The position numbers and the translations under genes are program-made. The notes under the pieces were generated by a model. The model had not been told where the DNA came from and did not search any database. It was given only the letters and a program-made list of their open reading frames with translations. Below are positions 10,870 through 23,094 of a stretch of 64,000 nt of DNA, in pieces (the stretch's first letter is position 1; each line of letters starts with the position of its first letter). The stretch is from assembly GCA_030765045.1 (NCBI GenBank), contig CM060964.1:317012128-317076127 (forward strand), in the 5' to 3' direction. This DNA comes from Tenodera sinensis. Its lineage: Eukaryota; Arthropoda; Insecta; Mantodea; Mantidae.

Positions 10870-11290
10870 CGTGATACCTTGAAGTAAGGGATGAAGGAAG
10901 AGCCCGAAGGACACGATGCCCAGGTGACCATGTGGGCTAGCAAAGACGGGGTCCTTAACGATTCCAATATGACGCCAAGCTAGATTGCCTCAGGAACTCA
11001 CAACCTGGAAAGTAATAAAGACAGCTCCAAGATCAAAGGGGTCAAGCACCGAGAGCAATCTTTCCTCAGTGCAAAATCTACCGTCCTGCCGCAGCATACC
11101 ACCCCATCTCTTACTTCTACAACTTTGAAAGAAACGAAAGAAAATGATGGTACAGGAAATTCATGGCAGCAGAGGAATCACTCCAGTATTCGCCTACAGA
11201 CCTAGTGTGACCGGCCCTAGGTGAATCGAACTCTGGATCTCTCTAATGTGAACCTCAAATGTTACCCCGGAATCATCTCCCTCGCCTTTT
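10870..11290 (-). repeat. SINE-A-like copy, degraded
   Basis: On the minus strand a degraded tRNA-like head lies near 11200-11240 (plus strand ggtgaatcgaactctggatc) followed by the SINE-A central block, seen as ggaatcactccagtattcgcc at 11174-11194. The distal part is moderately GC-rich like other SINE-A bodies. Edges are uncertain. Confidence 0.5.
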
Positions 11291-11328
11291 GATGTGAGAA
11301 CTCCTTTACAGTTTCTAAAAGTATTTCT

Positions 11329-12294
11329 CAGGAATGTCCAACTTTGTCTCTTTGTAAACGCTTACGTAATGAGTGGCTATACCCCACTCCACACCTTCAG
11401 TCGGAGAGACAGAAGTCCGTATCCAGTGACGGACACAAACAGGCCATTCCATGGCAGTTTCTAAGTCATACCTTGAATTATCTGGGAATGTCTTCATTCT
11501 GGATGATTTTTGCATTAATGGTAAACGGTAAGAGACAGCCAAAAGTTTAATAAATAAAAATGTGGATCTCGTTAAAATAGACAATTTATGTCAAATACTT
11601 CATTGAACCAAAAATACTTGAGTGAACCATTTCCGAGATATTCCTTAGTATTTGTTTGAATTTGCTAATATTATACTTTTTTTCAAATAGAAATGCTATT
11701 CGTCTTCCATTCACCTTGCAAAGACAAAGAAATTTCAAAGACATCGCATTAGAACCAGCTCGTTAAACACATGACTATCGCTTAAAGTCTACTGTTTTCT
11801 CATATTCCCCTTGCACATACAAGACAATTAGCAGTAAGGCAATTTCTCAAAATGGTTATGTCGATTAAAATGTAGTAAAATGTAGTAGCAATTGCAAGAA
11901 TAGTGTGTATAAGAGTGAGTAGGTATAGCTCTACATATATTTGCGAACCGAGTTTCTCCAAATTGAACTATACTGAAAGTCTGTATCGCAATATGATACG
12001 CGACGATCACTTGGTGTATCTTCTAAGACTATGCACTTCGACTTTGTCGCTAAATATTGATAGACTTCTTCAACGTAAGCAGTACCAAAGTAGTCACTAG
12101 TGAACAGATGAGTAGTGCATAAGATTTGAAAGTGCTTTCAAAAATCAAACACAACGTATATATGTATAACAAAACCGCCACTGCAGCACGATTGAGTGTT
12201 ATAATTGTGTTCATTGAGCGTCAAAAGACAGTCCGCATAAAGTGGAAGGAGATAAATCCAACCTCCTTTCTTTCGCAAACTTTGAACATCGCTG
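11329..12294 (+). mobile_element. non-autonomous hAT-type transposon, 966 bp
   Basis: Perfect 8-bp target duplications gtatttct lie at 11321-11328 and 12295-12302. The left end is caggaatgtccaac and the right end, read inward, is cagcgatgttcaaa, both of the hAT type. It is homologous over nearly its whole length to 2841-3775, including the distal block gatcacttggtgtatcttct. The part from about 11480 to 11885 matches the core of family A. It carries no transposase. Confidence 0.88.
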
Positions 12295-12302
12295 GTATTT
12301 CT

Positions 12303-14352
12303 GATACATCCTGAAGTATTCCCAGCTTTAGAATTATTTACAGCAGGTTAAATAAAAAGTAGTATTTTATTATGCGTTGCCTACACAGCTCTTTATCATT
12401 TGAAATAGAATGCCTTTGAGCAAAACAAGAAAACAACCACATGAATGTTATGCTTACAATCATGGCACTGGATGTTTTGCATTAATTAAAAAGCCTGAAA
12501 GTATCGGAGAAAAGCATTTATAGCTAAAACAAATATATCATGTTACTATTAAGGGATGAATTCTTTGTGTAGCGATCAGTGCCACTTTCGCACAATAGCC
12601 GTAACGATGGAAGCACTCCTGTTTCCATGGCATTGTTTTAGGAATAATGCGCGTACACAGAATACACCCGGGAGATGCTATTAGGTTTTATCATCGGTGC
12701 CAGTTCATTTGACGTATCGATTTTACTTCCCCAAGCTGTGAGATTCTGTTGTGAACATCGGGGTAAGCCCTGCCGGCTAAATACCACTTTACGTCTCTAA
12801 ATTAATGGGATATTTATTTTTGCGGGTGATAATTCTTTGTAGTGCTGGTGATTCAAAGTAAGAAGGGCTGCATACGAGCCAAAGCTACAAATTGTATGGC
12901 AGGAAGTTGCAGCCAGGGTATAAAATCTATCGTTCAGTAGTGAGGTGTGCTTTAATTATTGAACGAATCACTTAAAAGTATCACCACGAATATTACCGAA
13001 AGGTGAGAACTTATAGAAGGTCTGTTAAATTTATCATAAGTAATGGCACGAGTGACTGTCTAGATAAACCTAGAAAATTTGACTATCATGAGTTGCATTT
13101 ATTAAGACAAATTCACAAATTAAAGCATCATACAAGTTGTTTAAATGATGTATTGCAATTATTAACCTCTTAAAACAGTATCAGCGTCCATTGGCACGGC
13201 CTACAGGATTATCATATTGATACTCCAATCCTTTAAGATGTTGGCAATATCAGTAGTTGGAGTATCTGCTCGTAATTTAAGATTTCGTTGAATACAAAAT
13301 TTGTGAAACTGTTTCCAAACATATTTCCTGTTGCATTCTGTGCTCTGAGGTTTCACTTTTCGATTTATTTAATATATTTTCAGGGTTGGTAAATTAAGTC
13401 TCTCTACCTGTAATTGTGACACAATTTCCCCTCCCACTTTGTGCAAGCTTGGGACTGCGTAACCATTTATCAGGTTGGTGTGATTAGAAATTTTGTCATT
13501 TTAAAATCGTTTGTATTAACAACTTGCAATAGTTTTGTCATACAAGTAAAAATTTAAAAGAAACACCTTTTAAAAACTCAAATCTCAGTATGTCCTTAGT
13601 GAACTTTACCATCTGCTCTTTATTTTTCTCACTAATCATCACTTCCATACTGGCTCATTCACTGTATGTTCACAGCACTAGAAGGTATGCCTGCTTACTG
13701 TACACTGATATGTCTATTGACTTTCGTATATCCCCTGACGTCACAGCTCGGCGTTGCGATTGGTATAGTCACCCATAGCGGACTCAATTTACCGCATGGA
13801 TTAAAAAGATTGGGACCCCACTTACCGCTTAGAGAATCGTAAACAACTAATTATGGACTAAATTTACCTAGGCCCCTGTTGCGCATCTGTAGGGCAGTGC
13901 AGCTAAATTCTCTAACCTGATCATAAAATAAGAAAAGTAGATAGGGTGATAATTAAAATTCAGAGGAGGTGATAATGAAATGCCTTTGGTTGAAATTTGA
14001 AATTGTTATGCACAAGATTAGTTGACTTCAACCAAGAATGGTCACTTGCAAATTTTCCAAAAAGTATCAAAGTTACGCCATTTTCAGACCTAGATATCTG
14101 ACAAAATTCACACTTGTATTTTTAACTTTAAATAGTTTCTTTACGTATTATAAACATGATAAAAATCTCAAGGTAAAAAAATAAGAAAAGTATCTGATGA
14201 CAAAGCACAACAATATTTCCAGTGATATGTTGAATTTCGCAAAATGACGTGTTAAAGTTTCCTATAAACTGATTTGGAGCAACAAATTTAAAATACGTAA
14301 TAACATTATAAATCTGGAATATTTTAATAAAGTAAACATAAATTTAATCACA
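12303..14352. other. stretch with no recognised gene
   Basis: AT-rich DNA with no frame longer than about 62 codons. I recognise no transposon end, SINE or exon. Confidence 0.5.
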
Positions 14353-14360
14353 ATAGTTTA

Positions 14361-14988
14361 TTACTCTATGACAACTCGCGGAAGCGGACTTGGCATCTCG
14401 ACCGAAACGCGATTTTTTGGGCCTATGCCCCTTACGGAAAAATCCCCGGGACGATGGATAAGACGAGTGGATCCTAAGCGCGAACGGAACGTGGCCATGA
14501 CAGAGCAGGTGCCAGGGTCTCTACATTTTCCCAGTTAGAAGCATCCTGGCGAAGGCTGGATCAGCCCAGTTTCTCTCCCACCCCTTCGGATTTCTACTCC
14601 TAAGAGGGGCGTGGGACTCGGAAACCGTCTCCCTGCTCCCTTCGGCCTTGTAGCATCCCATGGGGGGCCCGGAAACTAGTGGGCTGGCCGTCTAATGCGA
14701 GGGGGTCGGGATTCTTTCCCTATGCCGCGCTGCTGCCGCGACGCTCGTCGACGCTTCTTACCTACCCTGAAATAAACCTAACGGAATGAAGAGTGAAGTG
14801 AAATTATTAATGTAACAAAATCGAGGGATAGGAAACTCGGAGGATACAGAAATCCTTCCCAGCATTCGCCACCCAGGGAAACCCCCGGAAAAAACTCATG
14901 GGTCAGGAAAGTCGGCCACAGGGATCGAACCACGGTCGCCCAAGTGTGGGCCACAGACGTTATCACATGTGACATCCTGCCCGGTCTG
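14361..14988 (-). repeat. full-length SINE-A, subfamily 2, 628 bp
   Basis: The flanking direct repeat atagttta occurs at 14353-14360 and 14989-14996. On the minus strand the element begins with a tRNA-like head (14988 down to about 14915, with ggttcgatccc at its B-box). It continues into the central block complementary to ccttcccagcattcgcc, then a GC-rich body (14370-14780) that stands out from the AT-rich surroundings. The head and central block match the copy at 19126-19678 but the 3' body does not, which makes it a different subfamily. The related fragment at 2415-2740 shares this body. Confidence 0.8.
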
Positions 14989-14996
14989 ATAGTTTA

Positions 14997-15909
14997 GACA
15001 TAAACAGCAGTAGAAGTATATAAGACGTTTCTATCATGACCTTTTATTTCTACTCTCACCACAACAAAAATTAATAAATACTTACGCAGGTTAAAGCATG
15101 CAAATTTTTACCTTAAAAAAGAAAACAAAGAATAATGTTACTTTAAGGGACACTGGGAGTGAATTTTTGAGCACAATTGGTCAAAAATTCAAACATTTTT
15201 TAAGTACAACAGATCTTTTTAGTATTTGGCCATTCACAAACAGTGAAAATTTGTGGTTGTCACCCTCTATTCGGTGGCTACAGCTATATGAAGAGCCCCG
15301 CGCATGTGGTATTTTCTTCCCTTAAAATCAGTCAGCCACACTTCCCTGCATGTTCCTAGGAATTACTCCGGTTTTTTCACATTTTCTGTGAATTACAAAG
15401 GAAAGTTTACACCTATAATGATTTTTTGTTACTTTGTGCTATCATCCTTCGCTTATTTTACAGCTACCTATATGATATGCGTGTGTTGAATGAGAAGTAA
15501 AGTCAATTTATTGTGATTATTATTTTGCTATATTTGTGTTGCATTCATTAGGTAGTGATCCTTCTAGTAGAGATTTGTTTTATATATGGAGAGTTAGCTC
15601 CAATTTACAAATATTTTAATTTGCCACAGGTAAGTGCAAAAGTTCTGCATTTAAGTATATGTCAATGTACTCCATGGACCCCAGGACACTAACATTTGGT
15701 GTTTCTATAATAGAAGTGAGACTCCGCAGAACCATATGTTGTCTGTTCTGTTCGGTGATAGTAGGGTTAGAGGTATTCTTCCTATTATATTGGAGACTTT
15801 GCTTGCTCTGAACTAGTACACTGTGTTAGTGGGGGACACAAAACACAAATGAGAAATTTAACTCATATGGAAAAACGGTCCCAAAAATGTGTATTTCTAA
15901 GAAGCAGCT

Positions 15910-15949
<40 letters not shown>

Positions 15950-16391
15950 TGCTCTTAATATGGGCTTCAGCTTCTCAGGAGCTAAGATCTATGGTAAAGG
16001 GCAAGAGATGTTCAGAAATTGCTTCAAAGATCAGTCCGAATTGGGATACAACTCGACTCCACGAAAGGGGCACAAAAGTACAGAAAGTAAAGTAAAAACG
16101 CAAAAGACTATAAATCAGGAGGACGTTGATACCTAAAGAATATAATTCACCGTTTTCCAGCATAATATTTTATAAATCAGCGTTTTTCTCAAAACTTCAT
16201 TTTCACATATTCCAAATGCTCTACGATCTCGATTTTTGTTTAAATACAACTAAAATTTCCCAAAATGAGTTGAAGTATCCACTGTAATATTTTATGTCCC
16301 AAAATACATGGTAACACCAGCAATAACTTTTAAATTTATTTTTTCGGTAGGAAAATATTCATTTTAGAGATTAAGAACTTTGAACACATTA
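14997..16391. other. stretch with no recognised gene
   Basis: AT-rich sequence holding a 34-base T run at 15915-15948. No frame exceeds 75 codons and none has a familiar motif. Confidence 0.5.
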
Positions 16392-16500
<109 letters not shown>

Positions 16501-16842
16501 GTTTTCCCTAGGGCGTCTACCCCTTATTCAGAGGTTACCCTTATCGCCCGGCCGCTGCGTCCTCCAGCCGCAGCCAAGGCCACGGAGGAGTGCAGGTTGG
16601 GTGTGGCGGGGGTCAGCACGCCGACTCCCCCGACCGTAAGGCGACTACTTTGACCTTTTAGGGACGCTACTTTTCTATCAGGATAGCTCCTCAATTGGCC
16701 CCCCAGGGACCTAACGAGGCTGAGTGCACCCCGTACCAGACCTCCCAGCGGGGGAAAAATCCCATGCCGGTACCGGGGATCGAACCCGGGTCCTCCGCGC
16801 CACAGGCAGACGCGCTACCACTGCGCTACGGAGGCGGTCATA
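16501..16842 (-). repeat. SINE-E, full length, intact tRNA-like promoter
   Basis: On the minus strand the head reads tccgtagcgcagtggtagcg (A-box region) and later gggttcgatccccggt (B-box), both very close to canonical RNA polymerase III boxes. The body is GC-rich, about 340 bp in total, ends in the block complementary to taggg-cgtctacc, and is followed by an (ATT)n tail. A degraded relative lies at 45590-45850. The head is not a free tRNA gene because it runs on into the SINE body without a terminator. Confidence 0.85.
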
Positions 16843-17438
16843 CTAATAATAGTAATAATAGTAATAGTAATAATAATAGTGGTAATAGTAGTAATAGTAA
16901 TAATAGCAATTTAATACCAACGCAGTCACAATAAAATTTTGAGAAATATCCATGCAAAATTATAGAAATTTGAAATTTCTATGTGTCCCTACCTTAAATT
17001 GAGTTAAGTTTAAACCAAGCCTACTTAGGAAAGGGTTATTGTTGAAGATAGCATTATCAAGTCATATTTTTGGATCTCATTAAATTAAGGGGTTGGTACG
17101 GCTAAGCAGTTATCTCTTTGCAGATTCAGTCGCAGTATATCAGTTTAATCCATCGCCATGTACGAGCAGTAGATGTTTTTGTGGTGGACCATCTGCAGAT
17201 TAATCCCTCCAACGCCATGGGAAAAGTTACGTATCTTACAGTAGAGTCCCTGAATTCGCGTAGAAACTTCCTAAACTCCACTCCAATAACACTTGCCGCA
17301 AACGTCCAAATAAAGCATTAACCGGCTACATAGCATTAACCTAGATTGGTTTTAAGAAAAATACCGAAGTTGATGTGCATACGCTGTAAAAATAGGGTAA
17401 GGATAATACCAAATATGAGACCCATTTTATTTAACGAT
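16843..17438. other. TAG/TAA-rich patch and unassigned sequence
   Basis: An imperfect TAA/TAG/AAT tract continues to about 16915. Beyond it a 67-codon plus-strand frame (17118-17321) has no recognisable motif. Confidence 0.45.
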
Positions 17439-18507
17439 TAGCTGAAATACCCAGCGTTGCCCGTGGTTTTAATGATTTATCCCTAAAACTTTCGAACTTA
17501 GGTTACATTTGACTAATAGCCATGTGTTTCTTTGCAGACATTTAAAAATACTACTTAACACACTTAAGGAAATAATTTAATTAAAGCTCTTAGGATACCA
17601 TAACGAATAAAAATAAACTAAGTATATAAAAAAACCGGGAAGACATTATACAACAATTACCAGAGGAAGCAAAGCGAGTAGAGAAAACCGTCTGAATGCA
17701 ATACGTTGTATTTCTATTTTGACAATATAGAAAAGTGAATTGTTTGTATAAGTTTATAAAGAGAAATACATGTGAATGTGTTGCGTAAAAGGAAAGTGGG
17801 CTATGAAAACCATGTGAATGTAATATGTTGTATAGTAAAATGGATAGCAAAACAACCTTCTCTATTAAAAAAAATGATTATTCTACTGTATGGTATAACA
17901 GCCCGGGATAAACATCCATTCATTTTAGTATACAAACTCAAGAAGAATCCAACTAATATTGTAAATAATAACAGGAGCTCCTTGGCAACCAGTGGTATAT
18001 AGACTTTTCACACCTTTCAGTTAAAAATGGTACAACAATTTAGTTTTAACTGTTTCTACAAATGAAGAAATTTCAATTTCAAATCTCCAATATCTGCGTG
18101 AATAAAAGGCTTCACATTTCCATGTTTGCGCGCACTTTCACCGCACAGAAATTTTATTCGCAACTCGCAGTATGTATCAGACAGTACTCGCTGTTCACAT
18201 GTATCTTTATCCGTGCACAAAAAAAGTCATGTCTGGGACGTCAAATTGTCTTAAGTCTTACAAGGCACAGTTTACACCATCTGCAATACAGTAGTGTAGC
18301 GGCAGCAACAAGTTGTTACAAGTTTCAAAACATTTTTTTTTTATTTCGTCCACGGGAGCACATTTGATGTACGTAAAATATGAGTCCTTATCTTCATCAT
18401 CAGGAGAGTCCGAGTATTTTGGTCAAATTTGTGGAGGTACCTTTCATATCGTATTACGTCCGTTAGAGCAAATTTTTCAGGACAGAAGAAAAACTAATAA
18501 CTCCTAA
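17439..18507 (+). repeat. unclassified dispersed repeat, about 1.07 kb
   Basis: It starts with ctgaaatacccagcgttgcc, a phrase I associate with a dispersed repeat found in many invertebrate genomes. It ends with the block tccgttagagcaatttttc-like, then aggacagaag. The repeat identity rests on those phrases, since no second copy occurs in this window. Short frames within it (76, 101 and 64 codons) have no known domain. Confidence 0.4.
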
Positions 18508-19113
18508 AACTTGGGAGATAAACTGAAGCTTTAAACGTAAAAAATAGTGTCTGGATTCTGGACTATTAAGGATGTATTTTAACTGAAATAATTTCCAAAA
18601 CAGGGTAGTAAATACTTATAAAAACAATGAACGTAATATCGTTTGATGTAGAAATGAACTCTTAAGCTTTAAACATACTTGAAATTTATGACATTTCCTT
18701 ACGTAAACAAAACAAAATGTACAAGTTTATGTTTTCTTAGAAGTTCAAATGTCTAAATTGAATTCAGTTCTTTTAAAGTCTTAACTGTCCTCGTCTTTAT
18801 CATATGGTAAATTTCGGTGCGTAAATTTGTCTGCACTGAATGTTTTGGTGCTCATTCTTGCCAATCTATTCCCGTGCATTGGCGCTCATTCATGACAGGT
18901 TGTTTACGATTGTGATGGGTTGGAAGGGGAAGGACTTAATATAGTGTGAAGTGGACCAAATGGTGGGCAAAACAAGATTTGAAGTGAACCCCCTAATTCA
19001 AGCCTCATTTGCTCAAAAACTAATACGATTAGACACGAAATGAATCTACCATTGGATAAAGCTTGTTCAAAATGTCACAAATACATATAAAACTCAATCG
19101 TAAAAATGTAGAC
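18508..19113. other. stretch with no recognised gene
   Basis: AT-rich DNA in which I see no repeat ends or coding signal. Confidence 0.5.
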
Positions 19114-19125
19114 TTAATACGAATT

Positions 19126-19678
19126 ACCGAGTGGGATGGCTCAGGCCATAACGTCTGTGGCCCGCCTTCGGGAGGTCGCGGGTTCGATCCCCATAGCCGC
19201 GCAGTCTGACATGGATTTTTCTGTGATTTCCCCATGTCACTTAGGCGAATGCTGGGGTGCATTTTTATACCACGGTTTCCTTTCCATCATTTTCTTTCAT
19301 TCCATTTCCTTATCTCTCAGGTGCACTTTCAGGTGTGTAGTGTTGGCAGTGCCGGGCAGATGGCGTGGATTATTGTGCATTGTACATGCTGTTCTCGGCG
19401 CTAGGTGGCGTTTGGCAGGCACTTGTCCTCCGGAGGAAGGGGGATAATCAGTGTGACCGCGGTATGATAACGGTTTGGCGGGGCCTGGTGACGGGATGAA
19501 GATATCTCAGCACTTGTTAGGGACTTCCGCGCGTCTCTATGGCCTGTCTAGCTACGACCCTGTGTGACACCTTTGGTTCCTTCATTTTCTCTTTGCCTCC
19601 TGGGGAGTGGTAGCCACAATTGATCTGTGTAGGTCGACGTGAGCGAGGTGTCTCCCTCTGGGTCTGTGCCTTTTACCT
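19126..19678 (+). repeat. full-length SINE-A, subfamily 1, 553 bp
   Basis: The flanks are ttaatacgaatt (19114-19125) and ttaatacgattt (19679-19690), a 12-bp target duplication with one mismatch. The head has an A-box-like gggatggctcaggcc and a B-box-like gcgggttcgatcccc. The central block is cacttaggcgaatgctgggg, followed by a pyrimidine-rich linker and a body containing tcagcacttgttagggactt. Copies with the same body are at 42520-43005 (minus), 49030-49480, 55551-56035 and 57490-57955 (minus). Its right flank ends only 11 bp before the first base of the 3.1-kb tandem array. Confidence 0.87.
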
Positions 19679-19701
19679 TTAATACGATTTGAAAAATACT
19701 T

Positions 19702-22700
19702 CATTTGTCCCAACCTACTATCGTCATCTTCTTTCAGGTAAACAATCTCGCAACTTCTAATCTACTAGCCCCACGTTCCTTCCATTTGCAGCTGAATATA
19801 CCGATTTATTCTCTTGTCTGACCTTTACCTTTCTAAGAAGACGCTTCTCCACATAACAAAATTCGGGTATACTGGATTTAATTGTATTTGTCATAGGGCA
19901 ATTATATCATATCCTGCTTAAACAGGCACATATACATATATATATATGTATTCAAAAATTTTGAGAAACCATTATGTTATTACACGAGTTCACACAAATC
20001 ACATAGTTGTTATAGAGGAAAAAATAAAGCAAATTATCTTAACCACATTAAATAGGCAACAACTTTACCCATTTAACTCGATCACTACAGCTCTTCACCT
20101 CATACTTCCTGGTCATTAAGCCAGGCAACACAACTATCAAATAACTTCCGTGGTGTTGCATAAGTCCCTCTTTAAATATAAATAAATAAACTCTGATCAC
20201 TTTAATAATTTAGATAAACCACAAAAATATATCAATGTGAACAAAGCTTAACAAGAAACACTAAAACTAATACAATGAAATATTGACTCAGGGCTAAGGG
20301 GCCTTACACAGTGCATATATAAATGTAATGATCAGAACTGAACGAAATCACTAGTGCGTAATTAACAGATACAAATCAGGCTTATGGATCCGTAAGTACA
20401 TTTTAACGTCAAAATGTTTGCTTAGCGAAAAATAGCAATGGAAAAATCAGATGAAGAAGCCGGTCAGAAAATCCTTTCAGCAATTTAATTAATCAGCTTA
20501 CTAAGCCATACAAAAAACTCGCCGAATTCAGAGCTGCCTGTACTCAAACTGACAGAATATAGCTCCCCTACCCAAAAAAGTCCTCCCTAGGCGGGATAAA
20601 AAACGGCAACTAATAGAAATACAATGCGCAAACAACACTGCTTAACGGCAACTGCCGAAATTATTTGGAATTAGTTAATCGAAGTGACCCAAAGGAATGA
20701 AAGTAATACGCGATAATGAAAGAAAAACTGTCAATTTAGCACAATTCGTTGTAATTGAATACTCTGCTTGGATGCGTGGCAATTCATATCAGTCGAAGAT
20801 ACTGTAAATCAGAAACAAAGCACATTTTGCAGTGTGAACTTCATCAATTGGTATAACGTCTTCCCCGAACAATGTAACAGTTGATTAGCATCATATTTGA
20901 AAGCCACTGCATCTCATTAGCAGAAGAATTTAGCTCTCCTTACTAATTGGACCTCTAGGGATAGTGTATATGGCAAGAATATCTTCGCCGACCACTTAGA
21001 AAATTGTTGTTCCATAAACCACATGGAACGGAAGGCTGATAGACGTCAATAGTTTAAGGCTTCTCTAATTCATACGCGGAATGAAGTATTGTGGTCCTTT
21101 CTCTAGATTCACCCTAAAACTTTATTAGTTAATATCACGGCATTATCCTCTGATGCGGTTTAGTTTAAGCCTGATGACTGTTCAAAATAAATTAAATAAT
21201 CTTTCATCTACAGTTTTTAAAGAACCAACATGTTTTACACAGTTTGCCATTGAAATTTCCTGAGAATGCTAATTTCCATGATGTAGGTACTAGACTAGAT
21301 GTTGAGGAGACGTACACAGCCTTTATTTGGATACGTGGCCATATCCCGGAGAATTGCGTGCCCTGCACTGCGCTTTTTCTAACCAGTTGTGTTAGCCCTA
21401 CCGCATCTTCTCCTCTTCAGTGCCGGTTAATGAGTTGATGTAAAGTCTGTGGTTTACAGAGATAGACACATCGTAAGATCACGTGTTCAGTGTTGTTGTG
21501 CCTTCCAAAAGTCCGTATTCTTTAACTCACAGAATCTTCTTATATGGCTCCTATGTGTCAAATTCTTGTAAAGGAATGGCACCTCGAGCTGCAGATAGTT
21601 ATCTCGTGTCCATGCGCCCCACAAAGAAACGATTCTACTCTTGCGAACAGATTTAGGGAAACGGGATCTCTTCTAGATGTAAAACCGAAATTAAATTTCC
21701 AGGTACTTAAGAAGGAAAAATGTGATGACGTGAACAAAATGTTAGAAGAAAATCCAAAGAAATCTCTGGAAGTATATCGCAGTATAAATATACGCATATC
21801 TATGCCAAACACAAGGAACTAACCAGTTACAGAGCAATTATAGGTATCACTTGATTATTCTGTTTTTTCACATCAGAGTTTTGGTTGTCATGTCTTGATT
21901 CACTGACTCTATATAAGATCACGGACCAGGAAACACTGAAATGTCTATAAAAATTGTGGAAAAGAAATTGTAATGCTAGGAGATGGTGTTTTGTGGCTTT
22001 AATTGGTTTAACTGGGTAGCTGCATGTCTTTACATGCACATGAACTCTTGCCAGTGATCGCTTTGTAGCCACCACATAAGCTCAGCTGTTTAATACTCTC
22101 TTGTGTTGGCTGCTACTTACATTTGTTGTTAAGAATGATAACGCCTTAAGTTTACGTGTAAGTTTTAAGTCCTAATCTGAATTCTTAGTTTTCATTGTGA
22201 ATGAAAACTACCATCTTTCAAGTAAGGACTTCACAGCTATATAAATCCACTGCTTCCGCCATAGTTTAATACATTGGCACACATATAAACACATGTTATT
22301 GGAAAATAATTATTTAATTCCATAACAAGGTTGCCCATTATCGTCTGTGATGTTCAGGCATGGCAGTGGCGCTCATATTATCCTAACAGTTGACAGTGTC
22401 GTTAATAAACAAAATATTTCTTACCTCTGCTATTTAACATGTACATAGACCAGGGCCTCTCAAAGCTTAAAATCACATCGGGTGCAATGCAAGGTGCCAG
22501 GTTCATTTCACTATGCATCGTGGCGACTAGGTTAAGCTCGCGCGTTGTAGAGCGAAGAAGCGAAGATACAAAGAAACTTGTGTTGCCAGACGGCTTCCTT
22601 ATCAATGAAATATTGTTTGTTCACCACCTCATAGTCCCTGGGAGGAATGCAGCAAGCGAATACATCTGTAAACAATTCTAGGTAAGCAACAGATATCTGC

Positions 22701-22795
22701 AGCTGGAGTCGTGATTCTAATCGCCTTACAATAATGTTGCCAACCTTGGAATGTGTATTCACGCTAGAACAAAGCAAAGAAGTCACTCAAAATAG
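19702..22795 (+). repeat. 3.1-kb tandem repeat, copy 1
   Basis: The first of three direct, near-identical units. It begins catttgtcccaacctactat and ends agtcactcaaaatag. It is 3094 bp, shorter than the others because the TA tract near 19932 is only about 16 bases and is preceded by cacatatac rather than ctaaataaataaa. By eye I found one further substitution (near 21877, cagagttttgg where copies 2 and 3 have cagatttttgg) and one near 19955. Content is non-coding apart from one short transposase-like frame listed separately. Confidence 0.95.
21544..21822 (+). pseudogene. helix-turn-helix transposase-like fragment (copy 1)
   Basis: A 92-codon frame whose residues 32-75 include NRFRETGSLLD, then VLKKEKCDDVNKMLEENPKKS. 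This arrangement resembles the helix-turn-helix region (DUF4817-like) found in many insect mariner-related transposon proteins: a frame of RFRETGSV, a proline-rich linker, then a helix ending ..PRKSLR. The usual linker GRP motif is lost and the frame ends just after, so it is a broken relic. It is identical in all three tandem units, consistent with recent duplication rather than selection. Confidence 0.5.
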
Positions 22796-23028
22796 CATTT
22801 GTCCCAACCTACTATCGTCATCTTCTTTCAGGTAAACAATCTCGCAACTTCTAATCTACTAGCCCCACGTTCCTTCCATTTGCAGCTGAATATACCGATT
22901 TATTCTCTTGTCTGACCTTTACCTTTCTAAGAAGACGCTTCTCCACATAACAAAATTCGGGTATACTGGATTTAATTGTATTTGTCATAGGGCAATTATA
23001 TCATATCCTGCTTAAACAGGCTAAATAA

Positions 23029-23032
<4 letters not shown>

Positions 23033-23090
<58 letters not shown>
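23033..23090. repeat. (AT)n microsatellite in copy 2
   Basis: An uninterrupted AT run of 29 units. The equivalent run in copy 3 (26176-26201) has 13 units and that in copy 1 about 8, so this tract accounts for most of the length difference among copies. Confidence 0.95.

Positions 23091-23094
<4 letters not shown>

Noticed and set aside
14370..14780. GC-rich island as a promoter or CpG island
   Set aside because: Target duplications and homology show it is the body of a SINE.
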